DNA from: Rhipidocladum racemiflorum
Lineage: Eukaryota; Streptophyta; Magnoliopsida; Poales; Poaceae
DNA length: 64,000 bases
Direction of reading: 5' to 3'
Assembly (NCBI GenBank): GCA_036346355.1
Contig: CM070570.1
Coordinates: 4,906,649 to 4,970,648 of the forward strand
Shown here: positions 44,911-55,721 of the stretch, one piece after another
How positions within the stretch are numbered: position 1 is the first letter of the stretch
How the letters are laid out: the number at the start of each line of letters is the position of its first letter
Program-made: the position numbers and the translations under genes
The notes under the pieces: generated by a model
The model's database searches: none
Seen by the model: the letters and a program-made list of their open reading frames with translations, nothing else
What the model was told of the DNA's origin: nothing

Positions 44911-46084
44911 GGTTTTCTCCCCGATTGTGATAAACGATCATCACAATCGGTTCTAACAAAGAACCGATTGTGATAAGCCTATTTCACTATTGTTGATTGG
45001 TTTACAGTAAGAATAGCATTCACAATATATATAGAACACAAACACTTTACAATATACATATCACATTCGTTTACATGAATATAGAACACAAACATACTTA
45101 ACAGTCAGTACACATGCATCATCTACCCATTCATCCAATTAAAAGACGGTGATACACTTGACAAAATATTGTGCACGTGTTTATGGAATATACTTGACAA
45201 CATTTTATAGAGCTAGTGATACTCCATGTCCGCAATGTACTTGGTCTACATCACCTCCTCAGCTTTGTAGCCATGCCCATTTGCCATTACCATGAATCTA
45301 AAAATGAATGAAAAATTAGTACATGGTATAATGGGCAAATAAAGAAATAAAGTTAATTTGGACAAGAAGAAACCATAATACATCAAAGTTTAGTTCCTTA
45401 CCATTACTGAGGTGCTCCATGCAGTGATTTCTTCCAAAACCAAGAAATGCAAAACCAAGATCCACATCCCAGTGCCTGACTGCCTTTCACCTCGGCTCCT
45501 ATCTCTCTCACTCTATCTATCTATCTATCTATCTGTCTGTCTGTCTGTCTGTCAATGTATCTATCTATAGTGCAAGTGAGAGGGAGAGCAGGAGAGGGAG
45601 AGGAGCAAGTGGAGGAGATGAGTGGTGAGCACAAGGATATGTATAAATATGTAGAGCAGTGGCTTTTCCAGTAAAATTATTTTAAAATTGGAACCCGCTC
45701 GACGCTCAAATTTCACTTTGGCGCTCAATTTTCACTTTGGCGGGACTATCCCGAGCACATCACAATCGGTTCTGAGCTAGAACTGATTGTGATGTGGTGT
45801 CCATCACACCTTTAATTCTATTTGCCATCTAATTTAAATTCAAACCAAGTTGGTCTCCACTTTGCTGAACTTTCTGTATATATGCTATGCATTCCTTTCA
45901 TTGGCTTCTTGCAACAAGGATATTTCGGGCGCTTCATCACAATCGATTCTGAGCTATAACCAATTGTGATAACCCATTGCCAAAATTTACAGATTACATA
46001 CACGTATCACAATCGGTTTTTTAGTCAAAAGTTTGGAACCGACACAGATGAAGCAATAGTGATGTATACCATTTTGTAGTGGTG
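44911..46084. other. Right arm of the CACTA element
   Basis: It holds subterminal inverted motifs of the ACAATCGGTTCT type and a (CTAT)n(CTGT)n microsatellite at 45513-45553. No transposase domain is seen. Confidence 0.7.
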
Positions 46085-46323
46085 AGATTTACTAGTTGTG
46101 GTAAGTGATTTCGAGGCATACTTGTTTCATGATGTGCTTCGGTGCTAGATTGGGGGCTTGGGTGTCAGGGTTTGGTTTGCTCTGTTGACTCAGTAGATTG
46201 GAGTTGCCTCTGATTTAGGGAATTCCCTAAGTTAAATTCATATTTGCTTGGTTTATAAAAAGCATTCATCCATGTTATTAGCTTTCATTTATGATCTGAT
46301 TCTAATACATTTACTGGTTTCAG

Positions 46324-46640
46324 CTTGATTGCGGACACAGTCGCACAAGTATTTGAGATGGGTGATAATGCTGATTGGAATGAAGAACACACTAGGACAG
46401 TATGTGAAATTTTTGCTGAACAATAGCTGCCGAAAATTGCCCAAATACACACTTGAAAAATCCTGGATATACCAATGTCATTGAAAAATTTGTGGAGAAG
46501 ACTAGAGAAAATTACAGCAAGAGACAATTTAAGAATAAATGGGATAAACTTAAGAATGACTATATCATTTGGAAGAAATTGACAACAAAAGATTTTCATA
46601 AAATGAATGGAAAGATAAAATTTGATATTAGAGAAATTAC
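46324..46640 (+). pseudogene. Myb/SANT-like DNA-binding domain fragment
   Basis: After a likely acceptor (TTTCAG, ending 46323) the frame reads MGDNADWNEEHTRTVCEIFA from ATG 46358, meets TAG, and after a frame change continues NPGYTNVIEKFVEKTRENYS and KRQFKNKWDKLKNDYIIWKK. The W-E-L and QFKNKWDKLK pattern fits the Myb/SANT-like domain (PF12776 type) of plant transposon-associated or L10-interacting MYB-like proteins. One stop and one frameshift make it non-functional. Its right side is replaced by a gypsy LTR fragment from about 46640. Confidence 0.65.
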
Positions 46641-47290
46641 CCTACAGATAATTCAATGCTTGTTATGTGTTGACAAGGTTGTGTTCAGCTGTTGTGCCAT
46701 GTGTTGGCAATCTAGTGATTTTAGGCCATGTATTAGCCAAGAAATTGATGAGATAATTGGTTACATTCATCCGAGATATGTTATTACTGATACATATTAT
46801 TTTACTTACTTGTCAAATTTCTTTACAAATTATGCTTTCAATTTACTGTTCAGAATTTATGTTCAATTCAACATTATGCAAATAACCATAAGAAACCTAC
46901 TTTGAATCAGCTTGCATACAATTAGGTTTTACAAACACTTCAAATCTTGCTGAGTACACAATATACTCAACCTTGCTATATTTGTTGTTTTTAGGTGGTG
47001 GAATAGAATACTTCCAGGATTCTTTTGTTGACACGGAATGCGAAGATAACGACCATATTTCTAACTAGAGTTTTACATTGTCAGTTGCCTGTGAAACATA
47101 GGTAATTGTGCAAACTGATAAAGTGATCTTTTGGTTTGTAATAGATATTTGTAAGAACTGCTTCCGCTATAACTTGTAGTATTGTGTGATGTATGGTTGT
47201 GATCGCAATTTGTGTATATGCGTGCTAGCAACAGATTCCGAGACCAGCACAGAAAACATATTTGGAACCTATTTTTTTTTATGATATTCA
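46640..47290 (+). repeat. Gypsy LTR fragment (3' end)
   Basis: It contains GTGTTGACAAGGTTGTG, CAAACACTTCAAATCTTGCTG, GAGTACACAATATACTCA and GTGCGTGCTAGCAACAG in the same order as 31850-32470. It is a truncated LTR of the same family. Confidence 0.72.
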
Positions 47291-47770
47291 GTATCGTAAA
47301 AGAAAAAGTCTTCACACAACTGGACGTACCATTGGCTATATATAGACAGCTATTCCATCCTAGTATTCCCTCCAGGAAGAGACAAAAGCATACACCATGA
47401 GAACCAAATTGCTTTGTCACATTCAATGGAGGGGCCATGCATAACAGCATAAGGACATCAGGCCAACATCCTACTAAATGTGCTGTACTAATTAAAGAGC
47501 AAAGATTTAGTCGTGATGCCCTTTCTAGTAGCATGTACACACAAGCTGCAAGTTTACACTTATCAATCGTCCTTTGGAATGCGAGCAATTTTTCACGATT
47601 TCTAAAAATTAAACTGATTCTGCAAATTATATTCCTGCATTCTAAATGGGCCTCGATATTTATATATTACGGCTTCTCATTATGGTTACGGTAAGCTTAA
47701 CCTGGAGAGAGGTGGTTTGAGCTGGCTATCTAACTTGATATATATAGTAAGCTTGTTACACTTGGACTTA

Positions 47771-48062
47771 GGCCCTGTTTGTTTCCTTCTCCAGCTTATA
47801 TAATCCAGCTTTTTGGTGTTGGATTTTATAAGCTGGATTATATAAGCTACCTTTAAATAAGCCGGTGGGTTGTTTGTTTTATTGGATTATTACTGTGTTG
47901 GATTATTAGTTTGAGATTATATAAGCACCCTAATGGCTGCTTATAGATTATTATAATCTCATGCTTTAGATTATATAATCTAGATTATAATCTAAGCTGT
48001 TTGTTTCCCCATTAACTTATATAAGCTGGATTATATAATCCATAGGGCAAACAAACAGGGCC
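47771..48062. mobile_element. Tourist-like MITE nested in an older MITE fragment
   Basis: GGCCCTGTTTGTTT and AAACAAACAGGGCC are perfect 14-bp terminal repeats, with TTA at 47768-47770 and 48063-48065. Inner arms of TTATATAAGCTGGATTATA pair repeatedly. It is 292 bp. The right flank (48066-48135) is a piece of the family found at 4987-5267. Confidence 0.92.
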
Positions 48063-48399
48063 TTAGCTCATTTGGCTGAGTTTCTCCAGATTCTAGTAGA
48101 AACAGCTCGGTTCCAAATTGCCAAATGGGGTCTTATTTAGAGAAAATTGAATCTGATAATTACCTTATGATGTGGTTTTATGTAGCTAAAGCCATTCGAT
48201 CGGTTAGTCGTATAAGCATTATTTGCAGCTTTCATGTACAATACAACCAACCACAAGCGTACATCTAGTGTATCAGTGTGGATGATCTAGACGACAATTT
48301 TGTGGATTAAAGAGGAAAACAGTAGAACTCATTGACCAATGTTTTTTCATGCTATCTAACTGGTCCTTATATACTGCCGAAGAGACGAATGTGTTATAC

Positions 48400-48590
48400 T
48401 CCTTTTCCGTACTCTTGGGAGTATGTACTCCCACCTCCAGTATACCACTTAAACGAATGTGTTATACTCCTTTATCACTTTCAGTATACTTCAATAATAA
48501 TTCTAAGATACTACAATACAATATTGTTGAAAAAATTCATCAGAACCCTTTATTTTTTTTGCTATATACCCTTTTTCATATGTAAAAAGA

Positions 48591-48626
<36 letters not shown>

Positions 48627-48912
48627 TATGTATGTATGTACTTCCACTCTCAATATACTGCATAAATGACGTTATTATACTTCTTTATCCTTTTGAGTAT
48701 ACTCTAATACTAATTATAAGATACTCCAAAGTGAGTTTCACGAAAAATTTCATCAAAATCCACACTTTATAACATAATTTGTTTATATACTCTTTTTGTA
48801 CATGAAAAACGGTATGTAGCAAGAAATAGATGGCTCCGATGAACTTTTTTCAACAACATCGCATTGTAGTATCTTAGAATTATTATTGGAGTATACTGAA
48901 AGTGATAAAACT
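48400..48912. repeat. Second foldback element copy, right end truncated
   Basis: Arms in inverted order match the element at 2732-3445: TGGGAGTATGTACTCCCACC at the left and a mirrored arm ending GTATACTGAAAGTGATAAA at the right. The centre contains a (TA)n run at 48592-48622. The outermost right end is missing. Confidence 0.75.
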
Positions 48913-49244
48913 CTGCTCAAATAATTAGTATGGCTCGTATGTACAGCATGTATGCATGCATGGCCGAGAAAGGTTATAATTAGTAAGTGATGAGAAATTG
49001 AAAATTAATCCTATGTGCATGCATGCCTTCTGACGGAGGGAGCATGCATGCATGCCTTGAATATATAGTTCCGCTCCATTCGGGAGAAGGATAAACTCTG
49101 CTCAAATAATCACCTATTTAATTTAGGGTCTCTAAATAGTCAAAACTGTATTGTTCCCAGCTAGTTATTCTTACGCTCTATCTCCAATAATCAACGAGAC
49201 ACTGCTAGCTAGTTTAGTTAATTAAGTCTGCATTTATATATGTA

Positions 49245-49462
49245 CTAGTTATATGCCCGTGCGTTGCTACGAAAAATAAAGATTAAAAAATAAAAAGAAT
49301 ACTATTTCATAAGATCAAACATCTATCTTTAACGCTTCGTTTCTTACAAAACCTGGCTAATTAAAGCAACACTTCGTTTCTTGCGTAGGGCAATTAAGTA
49401 GGGTAATTAAGCAGAACAATTAATGTGACGTGGGAAGAAACTCTCACTTTATATAGTAGAGA
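49245..49462 (-). mobile_element. Non-autonomous Helitron (218 bp)
   Basis: On the minus strand it starts TCTCTACTATATAAAG and ends with the GC-rich GTAGCAACGCACGGGCAT near CTAG, inserted between A and T. It belongs to the same family as 55722-55983, in opposite orientation. Confidence 0.8.
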
Positions 49463-49749
49463 TGTGTAGAGAGAGAGAGAGAGTGTGCATATAGGACAAA
49501 CTTGTGGCGGCCGCTGTTTTTATTTGCACTAATTTAAACTTGTGAAGGCTGTACCATCTCCTTGTGTAGGTGCATGCATTGGAAGACATATTATACAACT
49601 ATATCTTCAATGCAGAATATGCAATATGCTATACCTAGCTAGCTAACCAGAATTCAAAGAATCTAGTACAAACGCAACTTGCAGGATGATCAAACTACAC
49701 AACACTGCACGCCTTACGTATGCACATGGATACTAATTTCGTTTTGAAT

Positions 49750-50040
49750 CAAATCCCGGACCCGACCGAAATCCGAAATCTCGGCCGAGATTTCGGAAAT
49801 TCAAACCAAATCAAACCAAAATCCAAAATTCAAATTTGAAATCCGGTCTTTTTTCTACCGAGATTTCCGAAATTTCGCCCGAAATATCCGAGATTTCGGC
49901 GAGATTTCCGAGATTTCCGAAATTTGAAATTTGAATTTTTTTTTGAATTTTTTGAATTTTTCGGGATTTTGAATTTCGGAGGGGTCCGAAATCCGAAATC
50001 TCGGCCGAGATTTAGGATTTCGGACCGAAATTTGGATCCC
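49750..50040. repeat. Palindrome-rich CGAAATCTCGG repeat
   Basis: Two blocks of CCGAAATCTCGGCCGAGATTT (about 49770 and 49989) are nearly perfect palindromes about 220 bp apart. Between them GAGATTTCCGA and its complement recur. This is a compact inverted-repeat sequence without coding capacity; class unknown. Confidence 0.65.
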
Positions 50041-50362
50041 CGCCTGCCTGCAGTATGGTGGATCTGGTGGTATTGGTTACTACTACTTACTAGCATGCGG
50101 CTAAATGGGCGTATATTGATTAATTCTTCGCAAGACAAAGATTAGCACGTATATTAATATGCCCAACATGGCCATTAATTAGCTAGCTTGACAGCGAACG
50201 GCTAACATGTGTGCCCTTTGTGTCATGCTGCTGCATGCTCCTGTTGCGCGCAGTCCAGACATCACAAAAGTTTAATTTGTGTGGGTTGTTAATTAGTTAA
50301 TCTCTGGTCATTAGTCCCTTGACCATCTCAATAATTGACCATTAATTCTTCATGTGCATTAT
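50041..50362. other. Intergenic spacer
   Basis: No supported feature. Confidence 0.4.
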
Positions 50363-50616
50363 CAGGGGCGGAACTGCATATCGTGACCCGGTGTCACAGG
50401 ATACCGGATAAAAAAAAATAGTGTATATTAGTGTGTGTGTGTGTATATATAAATTATTGTATGTTAGTCTATATATATAGTATATGTGAACCCCCTTGAC
50501 CTAAATCTTGTGACACCGGGAGGCAAATAACAAGTAAATGGTAAGAATAATAAGTTATTATCACATATATGATGAAGTGGTGAATCCCGTTGATTTTTTC
50601 TCTAGTTCCGCCCCTG
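50363..50616. mobile_element. Non-autonomous hAT element (254 bp)
   Basis: CAGGGGCGGAACT at the left and AGTTCCGCCCCTG at the right are perfect 13-bp terminal repeats, flanked by the 8-bp duplication TGCATTAT (50355-50362, 50617-50624). It contains a (GT)n(TA)n microsatellite and inner arms GGTGTCAC / GTGACACC. Confidence 0.95.
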
Positions 50617-50624
50617 TGCATTAT

Positions 50625-51393
50625 ATAGATCCTAATTAAAGCAGGCATCAAAAGATTCCCGCAATGATCTATACTATATACATTTTCGTTCGATCTGACG
50701 ACTGCCACATTGCTTTTACGGGGGAGATAGTTTAATTAATTATTGGACTAATTAAGGAGCAAGTTGCTGATTCGGAACAGGATAATTTATTGGAATCTAA
50801 TGATGCATGGTAGTAGGTAAACATGGGTTAACTTGATCTCATTAGCCATTAGCTGGTTAGAAAGCTTGTTGTCGATCAGGGAAAAGAACCAAATGAAGCG
50901 ATATTAGTGTATATATAGCCTCTCACCTATTAGCTGCATGACTAGTGGTGGACTTAAGTACATGCAATTAGCAACTACCTGATACGGATGGAAAGTGTGC
51001 TATGATCCACTGCTACAAAGACAATTTTAATTATCTTCCTTCGAGAAACATTACATTTTCACTCTACACTACAACGTGACACAGCTAGCTAGCCCTAAAT
51101 TTGGCACACGAAAGATAAAATTAGCTGGCCTTTGGGTTTGTTATAATTACATTTTTGAACCATTGGATCAGTCTAGCGTGAGGCATACATGCATATCTCA
51201 AAGCTAAATTAAAAAGAACAAAAAAAGTGTTGTCAGGGATTGGATAAGCTCGACGGGGATCTATTTTCCAAACGTCGACAAGTGTCTTAATTAGAGTTTA
51301 AGAAAAACGTGCAACTTACGAATAGCAAACCTGAAATAAAAGAACTTCATGGCTAGCTAGCTGCGGTTGTTTCCTGCTTACCCGAGTGCTGAC
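50625..51393. other. Intergenic spacer
   Basis: AT-rich, with no gene, RNA or transposon end that I can support. Confidence 0.4.
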
Positions 51394-51555
51394 TAGGGAT
51401 GCAAATGGGCCGACCCTAGGGTCTTCTTTGGCCCACTTTAGTTCATTTGTTTGCACTAAAAACTTAATTTTTACTCCACCTTTTAAGTTTTAGTGCAAAC
51501 AAATGAACTAGAGTGGGTCAAAGATGACCCTAGGGCCGGCCCATTTGCATCCCTA
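51394..51555. mobile_element. hAT-type foldback MITE (162 bp)
   Basis: The two halves are nearly perfect inverted repeats of about 69 bp (TAGGGATGCAAATGGGCC ... GGCCCATTTGCATCCCTA). An 8-bp duplication GTGCTGAC lies at 51386-51393 and 51556-51563. Confidence 0.93.
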
Positions 51556-51967
51556 GTGCTGACTAATCTCACGCACAAAATCTCATGGACGCATATGCGT
51601 GTCTTGGTGTATACGTGTGCTTGGTATTTTAAGTCCTATACATGGCACATTGGCACGTGAAAATACGTACGGTGGAGCGTATCCATCAAAGGGTGAGTTT
51701 TATATTATACGATCTCTCGTAGTCGATCTCGATCCATCGTCCTTGTAAATTTTTTCCCGGGTCTGCTTCTGTCATGCATGCATATGCATGCATGCATGCA
51801 TGGCCGCCGCCGCCAGCAAGTTGTTGGACTTGGACCTCTGAGGTCTTAATAATTCGAGTCTAGTCGGCATGCAGATCAAATATATCTGTTAGTTTCCCGC
51901 CATATTCATATATATATATAGCTAGGCTGACTAGTCTACACACATGTTCTTAGTCTTAGCCGTTTGA

Positions 51968-52609
51968 CACTACTACAAAACCGGGTATCACAAGCGGCCT
52001 ATTAGCAACGGTTTGGTGCGAACCGGTTATAATGCTCACAACAGAAGCGGTTTATGGCAACAGGCCGGAGGGGATCTCTAGAAGCGGTTCGTGGCACGAA
52101 CCCCTTCTAACGCCCCACCTTTAGAAGGGGTTCGTGACACGAACCCTTTCTAAAGCTCTTTACAAGCGGTTGGTGTCTCCAACCCCTTCTAAAGCTTTAG
52201 AAGGGGTTCGTGTCACGAACCCATACGAAGGTGAAGGCTTTAGAAGCGGTTCGTGACACGAACCCCTTCTAAAGCTTTAGAAGGGGTTCGTGTCACGAAC
52301 CGCTTGTAGAAGCCCAATTTTAGAAATAATAAAAGGAATGCGTGCCCTACTCTATCAGAGAGCACGCGTGGGTGGGTTGGCTAGATGGATGAGGCGAGTC
52401 ACGAGGTTGGAGTGCTGGTCGTGGGTTCGAATCTCGTTCCCACGATATTATTACTACCTTTTACCGCTTGGTGTCGCACCACCACAAGCGGTTACTAGAA
52501 CCGCTTGTGATACCCTTCGAGGTATCACAACCGGTTGCCTAGAAGCGGTTGTAAAACCGCTTCTAGAGGTGGTTTCGAACCGCTTCTAGAAGCTAATTCT
52601 GTAGTAGTG
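51968..52609. mobile_element. Mini-CACTA element (642 bp) with a tRNA-like insert
   Basis: The left end is CACTACTACAAAACCGGG and the right end complements to CACTACTACAGAATTAGC. The 3-bp duplication TGA lies at 51965-51967 and 52610-52612. Subterminal repeats of TTAGAAGGGGTTCGTG and complement fill both arms. No transposase. Confidence 0.94.
52372..52445 (+). repeat. tRNA-like segment inside the mini-CACTA
   Basis: TTGGCTAGATGG (52377-52388) resembles a Pol III A box and GGTTCGAATCT (52424-52434) a B box, at tRNA-like spacing. Flanking GTGGG and CCCAC could pair like an acceptor stem. It does not fold into a canonical tRNA by eye, so it is a tRNA relic or SINE-like head rather than a tRNA gene. 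Confidence 0.55.
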
Positions 52610-52612
52610 TGA

Positions 52613-53341
52613 TGTTGCGACCATGCATATTGGTCTAGAATATATCTAGAGTAAGGTATTGACCGAGAAGAGACCAACACAATAAAAGTCTAATTAAGCC
52701 CTGTTCTTTCACCATGACGATTTGGAAGATCAAGAGGTGCTCGATCCCTAGTGTTTTTTCTTGAGCGGAGCTCATGGGCTACGGGTCAGATCTTCCAAAT
52801 CACAGCGGAAAATTCGCAGAAATAGCCCACATATCATATAGAAATATGCAGAATGCTGACCGAAGTGCCACACCGATCGAACTATAAAACGTGCAGTTGG
52901 CATGACATCGGTGTCCATTAGAATCGCTGGCTACAACTCTCTTCAACCAGCTCTCACTAGAATTCAGTATAAATTAATGCCTTAGTTTTGGTTTGCAGTG
53001 GAGAGGATCGATATGTCACTCCATGATCATTAATTAATGGTCGACGGTGGCATATATATATATACCAACATGCATGGATAATGTAGATGATTGATCGATA
53101 TTTGATACTATAGAGTAGGAATTAATCTACTACCACATGACCGGCAGTCGCTGTCCCGGAATACAAGTGGATGATAGCATCACGAGTCAAAAGTGTCGAA
53201 TGTTGTTTCACATCGATCTACAGCATGTATAAAAGTTGATGATCTCACGATTGGTTGGGTAATTTAACGGCCCTACACATATATAGGACCCTAATGCATG
53301 CTACATATTCCAGCACCTTTACACATTGAAAAGATCGCTGT
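52613..53341. other. Spacer between two CACTA elements
   Basis: No gene is supported; it contains a (TA)n run near 53052-53063. Confidence 0.4.
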
Positions 53342-53990
53342 CACTACTACAAAACTGCAAATAGGAGACGCCCTATCAGTGGCGGTTTGGTTGGAACCGC
53401 CACTAATAGGACTATCAGTGGCGGTTTTTGAGTTCAAACCGGTGCCAGGGTCATCAGTGGCGGTTTTTCTTCCGAACCGCCACAGATAGTTGAGTATCAG
53501 TGGCGGTTTGTAGTTAGAACCGTCACAAATACTTAGATAACTATCAGTGGCGGTTATAACCTTGAACCGCCACTGATACTCAACTATCTGTGGCGGTTCA
53601 GAAAAAAAAACCACCACTGATACTTGGGTACTATCAGTGGCGGTTGGAGGACAAAACCGTTGCTGATAATCGGAATATTGGTGGCGGTTGTATGTTAGAA
53701 CCGCCACAAATATGATTATCTGTGGCGGTTTGAGTTGAGAACCGCCACAAATAAAATCCCCTATAAATACTGGTCGCTACAGCACTCTACAGGAGCTCCT
53801 GGTCATCTTCCTCCCCGGAATATTGTCCAATTTTACCATGACATGGACGCTTCAAATTTCAAGTAAGTGTTCAATTTTGTCACTTAGTTGAAATTTAGAG
53901 CACCCATGTGGTAAATTCAAAGTATAAGAATACTAAAATTAGAGTTTTGGTCATTTGTGAGGTTAAGAGGAGGGGGACACGTTATAATTC

Positions 53991-54105
53991 AAATGTAATC
54001 ATACCAACACTTTAGTACTAGATCATATAAGAACTCTGAAGTTAAGCGTGCTTGGGTGAGAGTAGTATTAGGATGGGTGACCTCTCGGGAAGTGCTCGTT
54101 TGCAT
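53991..54105 (+). pseudogene. 5S rRNA-derived sequence, nearly full length
   Basis: It matches plant 5S rRNA along its length: ATCATACCAACAC, AGAACTCTGAAGTTAAGCGT, GCTTGGGTGAGAGTAGTA, TTAGGATGGGTGACCTC, GGGAAGTGCTCGT and TGCAT. The A-box region (AAGTTAAGCGTGCTT) and C-box region (GGATGGGTGACC) are intact by eye. About 115 nt. Located inside a CACTA element, not in a 5S array. Confidence 0.88.
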
Positions 54106-54115
54106 TAAAATCAGT

Positions 54116-54188
54116 GGTAGAACTCACTAGTTAAGCGTTCTTAGGCGAGAGTAGTACTAACTAGGATATGGGTGAGGATGATCTCTTA
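54116..54188 (+). pseudogene. Second, partial 5S rRNA-like copy
   Basis: GTAGAACTCACTAGTTAAGCG, TTCTTAGGCGAGAGTAGTACTA, AGGATATGGGTGA and GATCTCTTAGA follow the 5S order but are decayed and lack the 5' third. Confidence 0.7.
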
Positions 54189-54458
54189 GAAAATATCTTC
54201 GTTTTGTGTTTCAAAATGTCAGAATATTACATATAAGTATCAGTGTTATCAGTGGCGGTTTTTCTTTAGAACCGCCATAAATAATGCGTTATCAGTGGCG
54301 GTTTTTGTTTGGAACCGCCACTAATAATATTATCAGTGACGGTTCAAAACCGCCACTGATAATCTTCGATTATCAGTGGCACTATATCAATGACGGTTCG
54401 AAAAACCGCCACTAATGGCAGTTACGAACCGCCACTGATGTCTATTTCTCTAGTAGTG

Positions 54459-55721
54459 TGTGCATTGCACAAGAGACACGATTTTCCAGTAATATTAATT
54501 TATAACTAGGTAGAATGTGCGGCATACGCCGCACCGTGTAAAATTTGCTAAACGCTGCAGGAGAAACTTAACATATTTTTTTTCGGAGGGATCTCAAAAA
54601 AATTGGATGGGTAGGAATCGTCTATGAATTTGCGTAACCATTGTTTTATTTTTTTCAGAGTGATCTCTAAAAAATTGGTTGGGTGGGAGCCGTCTATGAA
54701 TTTGCGTAATCATGGGTTCATTTTTTTTGCAAAAAAATAACCTAAACGTAATCTTCTAGGCATAATAGATATATTTCCTCAGGAAAAATAGAGAAAGGAT
54801 CTTCTTTTGCCGAGTTTAATACTCTATACGTTCACCGGTGAATAATACATATTTCGAAAAATACTATATATCGAGTTGCAAAAATAACTATAGAGATACA
54901 GCTCTAATATTCCAAAATATATTAGAAATCGAGTTAAAAAAAATAGAGAGATAGAGTTGCACACATCTTTCTTTTGACGAATTTGGTTAACACTCTATTA
55001 TTACCTGGTCAACCTCCTTTTGCCGAGTTTAACACTCTATGTATTAACCGGGTAATAATACATGTTCCAAAAAATATTAGAGATGACAACCTTTATTTAT
55101 CGAGTTTAACACTCTATGCGTTCACCGACTAATAGTACATGTTTCGAAAAATATTAGAGATCGAGTTGGGAAAAAAAAAGTCTAGAGACAGAGCTGTACA
55201 CATATTTCTGTTGACGAAAATATTTTTTTTGGGAAAAATGCAGAAAGGATCTGGACGTAAGGGATGGAAACATATTTGTTATTTTTTTGGACCTGATCGC
55301 TACCCTAAAAAATTAGAAAATGGCTCATTAGCGATTTGTATTTGACGGTAGTTTTTTTTTTTTGTAAAGTAACAAATCGAGTGACCTAAATGCTATTTGG
55401 AACGTTTTTCTTACCCTTATAAATAATCGCAAAGAACTTTTTTTGTAATTTTATAGGGATCTATCCGTAATTTAAAGAAAGCGAAAGGATTTTTTTTGCA
55501 AAATCGGCTGAGTTGGCTGGCCGGCAATCCTTCCCCCGGTGTTATTATTCATCGGCATGCATGCATGCACAGACAGACATGCACATATTGACATATATAT
55601 ATATATATATGTGGATATCTTAAACTAATTAATCCAGGCCAGAAGGAATAATACTAATTTTTTAAGTTAGTAGAGAGGCATCATTCCACTTTACTCATGG
55701 ATTTGTTGTTTCTTGGCCATA
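54459..55721. repeat. Spacer with degenerate tandem repeats
   Basis: Two copies of a roughly 75-bp unit (CGGAGGGATCTCAAAAAAATT, then GTCTATGAATTTGCGTAA) lie at 54572-54725. At about 54805-55215 the phrases GAGTTTAACACTCTATGCGT, AATAATACATGTTTCGAAAA and TATTAGAGATCGAGTT recur three or four times. No gene is supported. A (TA)n run is near 55590-55608. Confidence 0.6.

Larger units (their letters stand above)
32724..46084. mobile_element. Non-autonomous CACTA element carrying a nested gypsy
   Basis: The left end is CACTACTACAAGAATG and the right end complements to CACCACTACAAAATGG. The 3-bp target-site duplication AGA is perfect (32721-32723 and 46085-46087). Subterminal repeats of CACAATCGGTTCT and complement occur at about 44920-44980, 45758-45800, 45935-45970 and 46005-46020, and more weakly at 32765-32832. 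Without the gypsy insertion the CACTA is about 1.3 kb with no transposase. Confidence 0.92.
53342..54458. mobile_element. Mini-CACTA element (1.1 kb) with 5S rRNA-derived core
   Basis: The left end is CACTACTACAAAACTGC; the right end complements to CACTACTAGAGAAATAG. The duplication TGT lies at 53339-53341 and 54459-54461. Many subterminal repeats of ATCAGTGGCGGTTT and AACCGCCACTGAT are present in both orientations. The centre carries two 5S-like stretches. Confidence 0.94.

Noticed and set aside
47073..47588. Minus-strand frame of 171 codons
   Set aside because: It runs antisense through the end of a gypsy LTR fragment and the adjacent spacer, and shows no domain.
52290..52589. Open frame of 99 codons inside the mini-CACTA
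   Set aside because: It covers the tRNA-like insert and subterminal repeats; no domain and no homologous reading in related elements.
53291..53707. Minus-strand frame with a repeated TATDSPISGGS-like protein pattern
   Set aside because: The repeats are the CACTA subterminal motif ATCAGTGGCGGTTT read in one frame, not a repeat protein.
54116..54188. Functional second 5S rRNA gene
   Set aside because: It lacks the 5' third, has insertions in the C-box region and no T-run terminator.
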